The notes beneath the pieces are model-generated. The model searched no databases. It was not told the DNA's origin and worked only from the letters and a program-made list of their open reading frames with translations. Of a stretch of 64,000 nt of DNA, positions 1 through 7,341 are shown piece after piece; position 1 is the first letter of the stretch; each line of letters opens with the position of its first letter. The translations under genes and the position numbers were made by a program. Source of the stretch: Pannonibacter carbonis (GTDB lineage Bacteria > Pseudomonadota > Alphaproteobacteria > Rhizobiales > Stappiaceae); assembly GCF_003012935.1 (NCBI RefSeq), contig NZ_PUDR01000014.1, forward strand, positions 1 to 64,000. Reading direction: 5' to 3'.

Positions 1-73
1 CGCCACGACGCAGGGTTTCCCCGGTCTCCGGCGAAACGATCGTCTCCGGCAGCTTCTGTTTCGATACCGCCAT
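1..73 (-). CDS. mqsA: MqsA-family antitoxin, N-terminal fragment (cut by window edge)
   Basis: Only the first 24 codons are inside the window. The reading begins MAVSKQKLPETIVSPETGET and matches the start of alphaproteobacterial MqsA/YgiT-type antitoxins, which carry a (C)PETGETLRR stretch near the N-terminus. It starts 2 nt after the stop of the mqsR remnant on the same strand, the usual toxin-first order of mqsRA. In the family, MqsA neutralises MqsR and represses the operon through a C-terminal HTH domain, which lies outside the window. Identity rests mainly on the neighbouring MqsR reading. Confidence 0.6.
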   Translation of the reverse strand, partial: MAVSKQKLPETIVSPETGETLRRG

Positions 74-75
74 GG

Positions 76-390
76 TCATTTCTCCTTGAACGACATGACC
101 GTGAACTCGGTGATGACGTCGGCCGGGAACTTCACGTAGAGCGTCAGATCCCGCGCCGGGACATGGTAGACGTCCTGCCAGAGCCGGTGATCAGCGAAGG
201 TCGTCATCGACTTGTAGAACATTAGAACATGCGCCCCTCTATTCCGGCGATGGTTTCGACCACGCCCGACCGGTCGAAACCGACACTATTGGCATCGCGA
301 AGCGCGGATGACGTCATCGCCAGCGTGCTGACCGATCCCAACGCGATCTTGATCGCCTCGAGATCATAGGTCGGGCGCTTTTTTTCCCAT
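76..390 (-). pseudogene. mqsR: MqsR-family mRNA interferase toxin, frameshifted
   Basis: Read leftward, two frames together give an MqsR-like protein of about 98 aa, the length of E. coli MqsR. The first frame holds RPTYDLEAIKIALGS and VGFDRSGVVETIAGIEGRMF and then hits TAA at 222-224. The second frame restarts at an ATG at 222 and holds YKSMTTFADHRLWQDVYH and ends VMSFKEK. YKSMTT-x-DH-x-WQDVY is the MqsR hallmark. The break falls on a tandem 8-bp repeat (TAGAACAT at 215-222 and 223-230, plus strand); removing one copy rejoins the frames. The 5' end also looks damaged: the nearest ATG (390-388) is out of frame by one base ahead of a GGG-A7 run. MqsR cleaves mRNA at GCU; this copy should be inactive unless frameshifting rescues it. 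Confidence 0.8.
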
Positions 391-399
391 CGCTCAATC

Positions 400-418
400 T
401 GCCACCTTAATGGTGGCA
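400..418. promoter_or_regulatory. Inverted repeat upstream of mqsR, probable TA operator
   Basis: TGCCACC-TTAAT-GGTGGCA is a perfect 7-bp inverted repeat with a 5-bp centre, about 10 bp upstream of the expected mqsR start. MqsA-type antitoxins autorepress through palindromes in this position. The sequence differs from the E. coli AACCT-N3-AGGTT site, so the assignment is by position. Confidence 0.45.
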
Positions 419-688
419 AATAAAGAGAGATGAGAGAGGGGGAGGAGAAAGAAGACCTTGCTCGCGGATCGGCCGAGCCGGTGTCGCTGACGCTCAACCG
501 CGTCCTGCGCGATCCCAGCCCGTCGTCCCGCGCAGGGCTGCTAGCCCCGCTTGTCCAGCCGGGCAGGGGTGCTCGGGCGCAGTTGCACCGCCCCGTCCGC
601 TCCGCGGGCCGGAGGGGGTCTTCGGGAAGAAGACGGAGAGGGACCGGAGTGAGGCTCCGCGTCCGCAACCCCTGGAAGGAGCATTCCC
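419..688 (+). other. Long GC-rich leader before the parB-like gene
   Basis: This 270-bp stretch has no credible gene. It is rich in short complementary GC blocks such as GGGCTGCTAGCCCC near 535-550 and AGGGGGTCTTC/GAAGAAGACGG near 610-635, suggesting a structured 5' untranslated region. It ends in a good ribosome binding site (GGAAGGAG) 7 nt before the ATG at 689. Several other genes of this plasmid block also have 200-300-nt leaders. Confidence 0.35.
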
Positions 689-2404
689 ATGCATCTGATG
701 AAGGTCGATCCGCGCGCGCTAAAGGACAATCCCGACCGCACGCGTCAGACGAAGTCTACCCCGCAGGCCGACGCCCTGCTGCTGGCCACCATCAAGGCCG
801 TCGGTCTCGTGCAGCCCCCGATGATCGCGCCGGAGAGCGGCGGCGGCAATGGCTACATCATCGACTCCGGCCATCGCCGCGTGAAGCAGGCGATCAAGGC
901 CGGCCTCGAGGAGATCGAGGTTCTGGTGGTCGACGCCGCCAATGACAATGGCGCCATGCGCTCCATGGTCGAGAACATCGCCCGCGAACCGCTCAACCCG
1001 GTCGACCAGTGGCGCGCCATCGAGCGGCTCGTCGCACTCGGCTGGACCGAGGAGGCGATCGCCGTCGCGCTGGCCCTGCCGGTGCGCCAGATCCGCAAGC
1101 TCCGGCTGCTGGCCAACATCCTGGCTGCCATGCTGGACCAGATGGCGAAGGGCGACATGCCGAACGAGCAGCAACTCCGCACCATCGCGGCTGCCTCGCT
1201 CGACGAGCAGAAGGAGGTCTGGAAGGCGCACAAGCCGAAGAAGGGCGATCCTCAGGTGTCGTGGTGGAGCGTCGCCAACGCGCTCACGAAGAAGCGGATG
1301 TATGCGCGCGACGCCAGCTTCGGCGATGACCTGGCACAGGCCTATGGCATCCAGTGGGTCGAGGACCTGTTTGCGCAGGCCGATGAGGACTCGCGCTACA
1401 CGACGGATGTCGAGGCCTTCCTCGGCGCGCAGCAGGAATGGATGACGAGCCACCTTCCGAAGAAGGGGATCGTCACCGAGGCTAATAACTGGGGTCAGCC
1501 CGAACTGCCGAAGAAGGCGGAGCGTCTCTACGGCAAGCCGGGCAAGGGCGACTGCACGGCGATGTATCTCGACCGCGAGGGCAAGGTGCAGACCGTGCAC
1601 TACCGCATGCCCGAGGAGAAGAAGGCCAAGGGCAAGGCCGACGCGGCTGTCGACGATGTCGGTACGCTGGCGAAGCCCCGTCCGGACGTCACCCGCAAGG
1701 GCATCGAGATGATCGGCGATTTGCGCACCGACGCGCTGCACGAGGCGCTGTCGCGGGCGCCGATCGAGGACGACATGCTGATGGCGCTGCTGGTGCTCGC
1801 CTTCGCCGGTCAGAACGTCCGCGTCGATTCCGGCGCCGGCGGCGAGTTCCGGTGGGGCAGCCGCTTCGGGCGCCATGCGGCGGAACTGTTCGACCAGGAG
1901 GGTAAGCTCGCCTTCGACATGGACACGCTGCGCATCGCCATCCGGAGCGTGCTGATCGACGTGCTGTCGTGCCGGGAAAATGCGACGAAGTCGGGCATCC
2001 TCGCCCTCGTCGCCGGTGATGCGATTGGCGCGGACGGGTTCTTGCCAAACATGGGCAGCGACGACTTCCTGTCCTGCCTCTCGCGTCCGGCACTGGAGGC
2101 GTCGTGCAAGGATACGCCTGTCATGCCGCGCCAGCGCGTCAAGGACACGCGTGCCGCGCTGGTCGAGCATTTCAAGGAGGGGCACTTCGTCCACGGCTCA
2201 GCGCTGTTCGCGCCGGGCACCGCGACGCTGAGCAAGTGGCTCACGGAGCACAGCGCCAGCGCGGACGATGACGACGGCACGCCCGCCGATCAGGACGAGC
2301 TCGATGGCAACGAGGCGATCGAGCCTGCGCACGATTTCGACGCGGACGAGGACCGTTTCGACGAGGCCGACATCCCCGAGAGCTTCCGCGAAGCCGCCGA
2401 ATAG
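689..2404 (+). CDS. Large ParB/RepB/Spo0J-family nuclease-like protein
   Basis: 571 aa. The N-terminal third (about residues 5-150) is a ParB-type domain: IDSGHRRVKQAI corresponds to ParB box II (GxRR), and MRSMVENIAREPLNPVDQWRA corresponds to the ENxxREDL-like segment, followed by a KorB-type HTH region (TEEAIAVALALPVRQIRKLR). The rest is a long alpha-helical region ending in an acidic tail (DDDDGTPADQDELDGN and DADEDRFDEAD). Proteins of this size and layout are common on rhizobial plasmids and integrative elements beside ArdC and DUF736 genes and are distinct from the true partition protein RepB encoded at 37977-38978. Start chosen for the GGAAGGAG at proper spacing. Its job, partition helper or regulator, is unproven. 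Confidence 0.8.
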   Translation: MHLMKVDPRALKDNPDRTRQTKSTPQADALLLATIKAVGLVQPPMIAPESGGGNGYIIDSGHRRVKQAIKAGLEEIEVLVVDAANDNGAMRSMVENIAREPLNPVDQWRAIERLVALGWTEEAIAVALALPVRQIRKLRLLANILAAMLDQMAKGDMPNEQQLRTIAAASLDEQKEVWKAHKPKKGDPQVSWWSVANALTKKRMYARDASFGDDLAQAYGIQWVEDLFAQADEDSRYTTDVEAFLGAQQEWMTSHLPKKGIVTEANNWGQPELPKKAERLYGKPGKGDCTAMYLDREGKVQTVHYRMPEEKKAKGKADAAVDDVGTLAKPRPDVTRKGIEMIGDLRTDALHEALSRAPIEDDMLMALLVLAFAGQNVRVDSGAGGEFRWGSRFGRHAAELFDQEGKLAFDMDTLRIAIRSVLIDVLSCRENATKSGILALVAGDAIGADGFLPNMGSDDFLSCLSRPALEASCKDTPVMPRQRVKDTRAALVEHFKEGHFVHGSALFAPGTATLSKWLTEHSASADDDDGTPADQDELDGNEAIEPAHDFDADEDRFDEADIPESFREAAE

Positions 2405-2434
2405 GCCGCTCCCTCTTCTTCCGAATGCACTTCA

Positions 2435-2459
2435 CCGCCGCCGGTCACTCCGGCGGCGG
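2435..2459 (+). terminator. GC-rich hairpin after the parB-like gene
   Basis: CCGCCGCCGG-TCACT-CCGGCGGCGG forms a perfect 10-bp stem followed by CTTCGTTTC. It sits 30 bp after the parB-like stop. The T-tract is weak, so it may be a terminator or an attenuator of the following operon. Confidence 0.5.
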
Positions 2460-2496
2460 CTTCGTTTCAACGCCTCGCGCAATCACGGAGGACACC

Positions 2497-2970
2497 ATGT
2501 CCGCACATCTCATCTATGACCACGCACCCATAGGTTCGCTCATTGCCTGGTCCGACGGCGCGCCACGCCCGCCGGAGCGTCATCGCAAAAAGCTCGCCGC
2601 CTGGCGGAGCACCAACAGCCGGGGGCGGCTGATCGCCAGGCGCGGGGACCGCGCGATCGGGAATCTCTCCCTTTCGGCTACCTTCACCGTGCACGAGGCC
2701 GATTACGGCGCCGGTGGCGTCGTCGCCATCCGCGTGCATCGCACCTTCTCGCTGGAATCGGCGCTCAGCTTCACCATCGTGGAACGTCCCGCCATCGGCT
2801 CGGTGCGCGTGTTCGACCGTGCTGGCGAAGGCGCCGAGCTCGTCCATCTCGCCACGCATCGCGCCGCGGCCGAGGAATGGCTGTCTCGGCACGGCTATCC
2901 CCGCGCCGTTCTCGAGGAGGTCACGGAAGACGAGGTCGGCGCCGACATCATTGAAGGGAGAGCGGCATGA
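2497..2970 (+). CDS. Conserved plasmid protein of unknown function
   Basis: 157 aa, starting MSAHLIYDHAPIG at an ATG preceded by ACGGAGGACACC, a good ribosome binding site. No catalytic motif or membrane segment is visible. The middle (FTVHEADYGAGGVVAIRVHR) looks like beta-strands and the C-terminal part is acidic (EEVTEDEVGADIIEG). The stop overlaps the next start by 4 nt (ATGA), so it is the first gene of a translationally coupled row of small genes. Similar genes occur next to DUF7007 genes on rhizobial elements. Confidence 0.75.
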   Translation: MSAHLIYDHAPIGSLIAWSDGAPRPPERHRKKLAAWRSTNSRGRLIARRGDRAIGNLSLSATFTVHEADYGAGGVVAIRVHRTFSLESALSFTIVERPAIGSVRVFDRAGEGAELVHLATHRAAAEEWLSRHGYPRAVLEEVTEDEVGADIIEGRAA

Positions 2971-3854
2971 CCAGCCCCCTTCCTGCCGGAAGCCCTTCTT
3001 CCTCGAACGTCACCCTTCCGGAGGTGGCGTTTGGCATCAGCGCGGACGGCTACGCCGTCGGGCGCGTCGGCGACAATGCCTTTGCCATGCTGCCGGGTCG
3101 CGACGGGCGGCATTATCTCGCCAGCGGCTGGAGGATATCCCGTCCGCTGGCCGAATGGCGCCGAGACGATTTCTATGGCCATTCGGGCGAGATCGCCGAT
3201 GAGGCGGCGTTCCGGCTCCGCGTGCAGGAAAACGCCGAGCATCAGCGTGAGTGTCATGTGCTCGGCCGTCGCAAGATCGCGTCGCGTCTTCCTACGCCGT
3301 GGGGCACATCGCAGGGCGCGACGGTCTATGCCGAGGGCGTCGAGTGTCATTCGACTGCCGGCCACGGCGGCTTCAAGCTTTCGGCCGAGCGCAATCGCAA
3401 GGTCCATACCCTGCTGCGGGTTGCGGGCGGCTTCTACGAGGAGGACGAGGCCTGGGCGATCGTGGCGATCACCTTCCCGCATCTGTTCACCAGCTTTGAG
3501 CGGCGCTGCGCCGAGCGGATCATGAAGGATAGCTGGCCGGATGCGTGGGAGACGATCTTCGGGACGATCCTAGCTCCGGGTGAATCGCGCGAGAAGGACC
3601 GTCGGGCATTCGAGGCGGCCCATGCCGGCAACTGGATTGTGATCTCGGCGATCACCTCCGATCAGCAGAGGGGCTTCGTCGAGTGTGTCGCGACACCGGG
3701 CGGGCGACTAGGGCCGGGGACCGAGGAACGGCGTTTTCTTGTCCCTTCGGATGAGTATTCGGTCCGGCGTTTCGGGTTCGTGATCGATGCCGATCGACAT
3801 GCCGTCTATGGCGGACCGTCGAGCTTCATCGGCTGGCAGGGGAGGGGTTCATGA
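2967..3854 (+). CDS. DUF7007 domain protein
   Basis: 295 aa. The stretch HSTAGHGGFKLSAERNRKV (about residues 130-148) followed by EDEAWAIVAITFP is the recognisable core of DUF7007, found on alphaproteobacterial plasmids and ICEs near ArdC and DUF736. No enzymatic signature is obvious. The first 20 residues are Pro/Ser-rich. It overlaps its upstream neighbour (ATGA) and its downstream neighbour (ATGA), so all three genes are coupled. Function is unknown; the context is anti-restriction and plasmid establishment genes. Confidence 0.8.
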   Translation: MTSPLPAGSPSSSNVTLPEVAFGISADGYAVGRVGDNAFAMLPGRDGRHYLASGWRISRPLAEWRRDDFYGHSGEIADEAAFRLRVQENAEHQRECHVLGRRKIASRLPTPWGTSQGATVYAEGVECHSTAGHGGFKLSAERNRKVHTLLRVAGGFYEEDEAWAIVAITFPHLFTSFERRCAERIMKDSWPDAWETIFGTILAPGESREKDRRAFEAAHAGNWIVISAITSDQQRGFVECVATPGGRLGPGTEERRFLVPSDEYSVRRFGFVIDADRHAVYGGPSSFIGWQGRGS

Positions 3855-4180
3855 CTCCCGACGCCGAGGCCCGTGCCCGGCTGTTCCGCATGGAGGAGGC
3901 GCGCCGGCAGATCCAGCGCCAGCTCGACCAGATCGAGCGGCAGATCACGCGGCGCATGACCGCGCTGATCCCGCAGCTCCAACCGAAGCGCACCGGCTAC
4001 CGGCACGGGAAGCCGACTGATCCAAAGGCATTCCTCGAACGCTATCGCGCGCATCTGTCCGCGTTCACGGCCGAGCGCCAGCCCGAGATCGACGCGCTGT
4101 CCCGCAAGCTAGCCCGGCAGGACCAGGCCATCGCGGCGCTTCGGGCGCGGGGCGATCTCGACCTGCGTCGCGCTGCCTGA
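3851..4180 (+). CDS. Small coiled-coil protein, unknown function
   Basis: 109 aa, highly charged. Residues about 5-40 (ARARLFRMEEARRQIQRQLD, then QIERQITRRM) and about 75-105 predict helices with coiled-coil heptads. No catalytic motif is seen. The start overlaps the DUF7007 stop by 4 nt and belongs to the same row. It may be a partner protein of the DUF7007 product; that is inference from coupling only. Confidence 0.7.
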   Translation: MTPDAEARARLFRMEEARRQIQRQLDQIERQITRRMTALIPQLQPKRTGYRHGKPTDPKAFLERYRAHLSAFTAERQPEIDALSRKLARQDQAIAALRARGDLDLRRAA

Positions 4181-4218
4181 CCGGCGGCGGATTCCGCAAC
4201 ATGGATATGGAGGGCGCT

Positions 4219-4605
4219 ATGCCTGTCTACGTCATTGAAACCACCTATCACCTGCCGGTCTATCGGCAGCGGCTCTACGAGGCCGAAACCCTCGACGAAG
4301 CCTGTCGCCTCGCCATTGAGGACGAGGGCTGGGACGACGAGCGGTCCGACGTCGACACATCGGGCGAGACCTATGTCACCGGTATCTGGCAAGGCGCGGA
4401 ACGGGCCTACCAGGGGACCGCTCTTCCTATCCCGGCCTCGTTCCACGAGACGGTCCAGTACGAGGCCGAGCTCTTCAACGAGCTTCGGGCGCTTGTTCGG
4501 GAGCCGGTGCGGCCAATGGGCCTGTCCCGGGAGGAATTCGAGCGCTGGCTCCCCAAGGCCCTCGCGACGATCGAAAAGGCCGATGCGATACAGAATGGCA
4601 GGTGA
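4219..4605 (+). CDS. Small acidic conserved protein, unknown function
   Basis: 128 aa beginning MPVYVIETTYHLPVYRQR. An earlier in-frame ATG exists at 4201, but GGAGG at 4209-4213 places the real start at 4219. The N-terminal half looks like a small alpha/beta fold with acidic turns (EDEGWDDERSDVDTSGE). The C-terminal part is helical. Similar proteins sit next to DUF7673 genes on rhizobial plasmids. No function can be assigned. Confidence 0.65.
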   Translation: MPVYVIETTYHLPVYRQRLYEAETLDEACRLAIEDEGWDDERSDVDTSGETYVTGIWQGAERAYQGTALPIPASFHETVQYEAELFNELRALVREPVRPMGLSREEFERWLPKALATIEKADAIQNGR

Positions 4606-4653
4606 ACGACCTCGGTACTTCTGCCATATTACTTGAATACAGGGAGCGCCGCG

Positions 4654-4956
4654 ATGGACGAGACGACAAGAGCAGCTTTCGAACGGCTTCTGCACATCGC
4701 CCGCGGCGATACACATCAGTCGCGCCGTGTCGCGAACTTCGTCCTCGCATGGTGGAACGCCGACAGCCTCGGCGGGTTCGATCTCGCCGACCTGTTCGCG
4801 GTCGATGCGGCCATCGCCCAGGATATGGCGCAGGTCTTCGGCCATGTCGCCAGTCTCTCCGCCGCGGAGTACCCTAGTGAACATCGGGCCGAGATCGAGG
4901 CTGTCATCGCGCAATGGCGTCCGGACGTGTGGACGCGCTCGCTGGAGACAGCCTGA
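4654..4956 (+). CDS. DUF7673 family protein
   Basis: 100 aa. The pattern RLLHIARGDTHQSRRVANFV-LAWWNADSLGGFDLADLF-VDAAIAQDM is the family signature: a helical protein with an invariant GDTxQSRRVAxFLLAW segment. The start at 4654 follows AGGGAGCGCCGCG. It closes the row of small genes begun at 2497. The molecular role is unknown; the family is almost confined to mobile DNA of Proteobacteria. Confidence 0.75.
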   Translation: MDETTRAAFERLLHIARGDTHQSRRVANFVLAWWNADSLGGFDLADLFAVDAAIAQDMAQVFGHVASLSAAEYPSEHRAEIEAVIAQWRPDVWTRSLETA

Positions 4957-5525
4957 GCACAATCCGGCGTAGCTCATGTCGCGATAGGCACTGAGGCAGC
5001 AGCGGCATCATCTCTCCTGTCACCAACCTTCGAAACCGTCATCCCGGTGTTGTGATCACGCGCTCGGTTTGATACCGGCCAGATCATGTGGCGGGCGGCA
5101 TGCTCGCGAAGAGCGCGCCCTGTCAGCGAGGCAGGAGTCGGACTCTCGGAAACACCCCACAGCGGAAAGCGGCGGAAGGGCAGGGAGGTGGCGGCGGGGA
5201 GCTGTTGTCTCCTTTCCGGTTGCCTCGGTTCACCTGAAACGCGCTCACCGGCATCTCCTCGGGTTTGCTGCGGTCTGAACCGTCTGCCGGGCACTTCAAG
5301 GCCGCGTGCCGCGCCGCGTGGCGGCCGGCCTGTACCGATCTCGGCAGACCGGGCCCGCGTCCTGCGCGAGGGCTTGCGCCCTGCTGGTCCGCAGACCAGG
5401 TCCGCTCGCCTGGCAAAGGCCGGACCCTGAAGCGCCCGGCGGCCGCCGGTTCCATTCGACCGCACCCGAGGGGACGCCGGCGAGCGCTGGCCAGGCCTCG
5501 GATCGAAACCGGAAAGGAACCCATC
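4957..5525 (+). other. Non-coding stretch with GC-rich leader
   Basis: No gene can be supported here. From about 5280 the sequence is a dense series of GC inverted repeats (for example GCGTGCCGCGCCGCGTGGCGGCCGGC compressed around 5303-5330 and GGCGGCCGCCGG near 5440), giving a long structured leader for the gene at 5526. This resembles in style, not in sequence, the leaders before 689, 6415 and 8620. Confidence 0.3.
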
Positions 5526-6113
5526 ATGGCCAAGGCCGCCCAAACTTCCCGCTCATCCTCCCGTGTCGTCCAGCTCCGCAAGGGCACCACCGTTGAGATG
5601 GTCCGGCTTGCCTGCCCCGACGCCCACCAGGCCGCCCTTATCTCCGAGAGCTTCGGCCTCCCGGTCCTCGATAGCGACGGCATCCGCGAGCAGCACGAGC
5701 GCCTGATCGTCGAGAGCGCCGACGGCCTCAAGGAGGGGCTCGGCGAACGAGCGATGCAGATTCATCTGCAGCGCATCGTCGGCGCCTATGTCGGCTCCGC
5801 CCACGGAGCCGGCCAGTTCTACAGCCGGGCCGTTACGGAAGCGCGTGATGCCACCGCCAAATCGGCGAACGACATACGCGACGAGGACCTCGACGGTCCG
5901 GTCGGCTTCGACAGCGGCGCCCAGCGCAAACGCGAGTTCGCGGCCGACATGGGCCTTCAGGCCCACGCCCTTCGGATGGCGGCCGAGGGCGCCGTCGCCG
6001 CCTACGAACAGGTTGTCGGCGAACGCTGGAAGCCCTTCGAGCGGCCGGTCGACAATCCCGGCCACAGCGTCGATCGCAAGGCGGCCGAACTCCAGATGGC
6101 AGCTCTCGGCTGA
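5526..6113 (+). CDS. Conserved plasmid protein, unknown function
   Basis: 195 aa starting MAKAAQTSRSSSRVVQLRKG after a clear GGAAAGGAA site. The N-terminus is basic and Ser-rich; the remainder is mostly helical (MQIHLQRIVGAYVGSAHGAG and ADMGLQAHALRMAAEGAVAA). No membrane segment or catalytic motif is visible. It is monocistronic, with a long leader upstream and a strong terminator downstream. Comparable proteins are found beside ardC on alphaproteobacterial plasmids. Confidence 0.7.
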   Translation: MAKAAQTSRSSSRVVQLRKGTTVEMVRLACPDAHQAALISESFGLPVLDSDGIREQHERLIVESADGLKEGLGERAMQIHLQRIVGAYVGSAHGAGQFYSRAVTEARDATAKSANDIRDEDLDGPVGFDSGAQRKREFAADMGLQAHALRMAAEGAVAAYEQVVGERWKPFERPVDNPGHSVDRKAAELQMAALG

Positions 6114-6156
6114 GCCGCCTCGGGCGGGGCCTCAGTCCCGCCCTTCTCTCTCAATC

Positions 6157-6190
6157 GGCTGGCGTCGCTCCCGCGGCGCCAGCCTTTTTT
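6157..6190 (+). terminator. Rho-independent terminator
   Basis: GGCTGGCG (6157-6164) pairs with CGCCAGCC (6177-6184) across a 12-nt loop and is followed directly by TTTTTT. This is the clearest intrinsic terminator in this part of the window. A second hairpin (GGGCGGG/CCCGCCC) lies just upstream at 6122-6143. Confidence 0.85.
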
Positions 6191-6414
6191 CATATCGCTG
6201 CGCTCGGAGGAAGAAAAAGAGGGGGGATAGCGGCGCGCGTTCGCACCCCATCCCGACTCGTGGTCCTGCCGGGCCCGGCGGCTCGCGCAACGGCTTCGCC
6301 GTCCTCCACTCCGTTGCGGTCCCTGCGGGATGCGCAACCCTCCTGATCGACCCGGCCTCCGGACCGTCGTGACGGGGTCGCGATCGGCGCGACCTCCAAG
6401 ACGGAGGTGTGAAA

Positions 6415-7341
6415 ATGAGCAGGAAAGAAGAGAAGCCGCGCGTCGACGTCTATACGCGCATCACCGACAGGATCGTCGCGGATCTGGAAAAGGGCGTGCG
6501 GCCCTGGATGCAGCCCTGGCGTTCGAGGAACGCCATCGGCCGCGTAACTCGGCCATTGCGTCACAACGGCTTGCCGTATTCCGGCATGAACGTGTTGCTG
6601 CTGTGGTCCGAGGCCATGGCGCGGGGCTATGTCTCGCCGGTCTGGATGACCTTCAAGCAGGCGATCGAGCTCGGCGGCGCGGTACGCAAAGGCGAGACCG
6701 GTTCGACGGTCGTGTTCGCTAGCCGCTTCACCAAGGCCGAGGCCGACGGCCACGGTGGCGAAGTCGAGCGGGAAATGCCCTTCTTGAAGGCGTACACCGC
6801 GTTCAACGTGGCGCAGATCGACGGGCTGCCGGATGGCTATTATGCGAAGGCAGAGCCCGTCCGCGATCCGATCGAGCAGATTGAGGAGGCCGACCGCTTC
6901 TTCGCCAATACTGGCGCGGTGATCCGCCATGGCGGCGATCGCGCCTTCTATTCTCCCGGCAGCGATCACATCCAGATGCCGCCGTTCCAGACCTTCCGGG
7001 ATGCAGCGAGCTACGTCGCCGTCCTCAGCCATGAGGTCACCCACTGGACGGCGGCGCCGCATCGCGTGAACCGCGATCTCAGCCGCTACGGCAAGGACCG
7101 GAGCGAGCGCGCCCGCGAGGAACTCATCGCCGAGTTGGGAAGCTGCTTCCTCTGTGCCGATCTCGGCATCGCACCGGAGCTCGAGCCGCGGCCGGATCAT
7201 GCCAGCTATCTCGATTCCTGGCTCAAGGTGCTGGCCGAGGACAAGCGGGCGATCTTCACGGCGGCCGCGCATGCGCAACGCGCCGTGGCCTTCCTGCATG
7301 GTCTGCAGCCGGCAGCTTCCGAGGATCGGGAGGCCGCCTGA
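6415..7341 (+). CDS. ardC: ArdC-family antirestriction protein
   Basis: 308 aa. The N-terminal domain (DVYTRITDRIVADLEKGVRPW onward through SGMNVLLLW) is the ssDNA-binding ArdC N-domain; the C-terminal domain is a zincin with HEVTHW at about residues 206-211 and a downstream ERAREELIAEL segment supplying the third ligand. ArdC proteins protect incoming single-stranded plasmid DNA from restriction during conjugation. The ATG at 6415 is chosen because GGAGG lies 7 nt upstream; a GTG at 6409 overlaps that site. The stop shares one base with the next start, so the two genes are coupled. The 220-bp leader upstream is GC-rich and structured. Confidence 0.9.
   Translation: MSRKEEKPRVDVYTRITDRIVADLEKGVRPWMQPWRSRNAIGRVTRPLRHNGLPYSGMNVLLLWSEAMARGYVSPVWMTFKQAIELGGAVRKGETGSTVVFASRFTKAEADGHGGEVEREMPFLKAYTAFNVAQIDGLPDGYYAKAEPVRDPIEQIEEADRFFANTGAVIRHGGDRAFYSPGSDHIQMPPFQTFRDAASYVAVLSHEVTHWTAAPHRVNRDLSRYGKDRSERAREELIAELGSCFLCADLGIAPELEPRPDHASYLDSWLKVLAEDKRAIFTAAAHAQRAVAFLHGLQPAASEDREAA

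Noticed and set aside
719-2194. Long open reading frame antisense to the parB-like gene
   Set aside because: High-GC third-position bias creates antisense frames; the sense frame has a clear ParB domain and ribosome binding site.
6190-7299. Long open frame antisense to ardC
   Set aside because: No recognisable domain; composition mirrors the ArdC codons.
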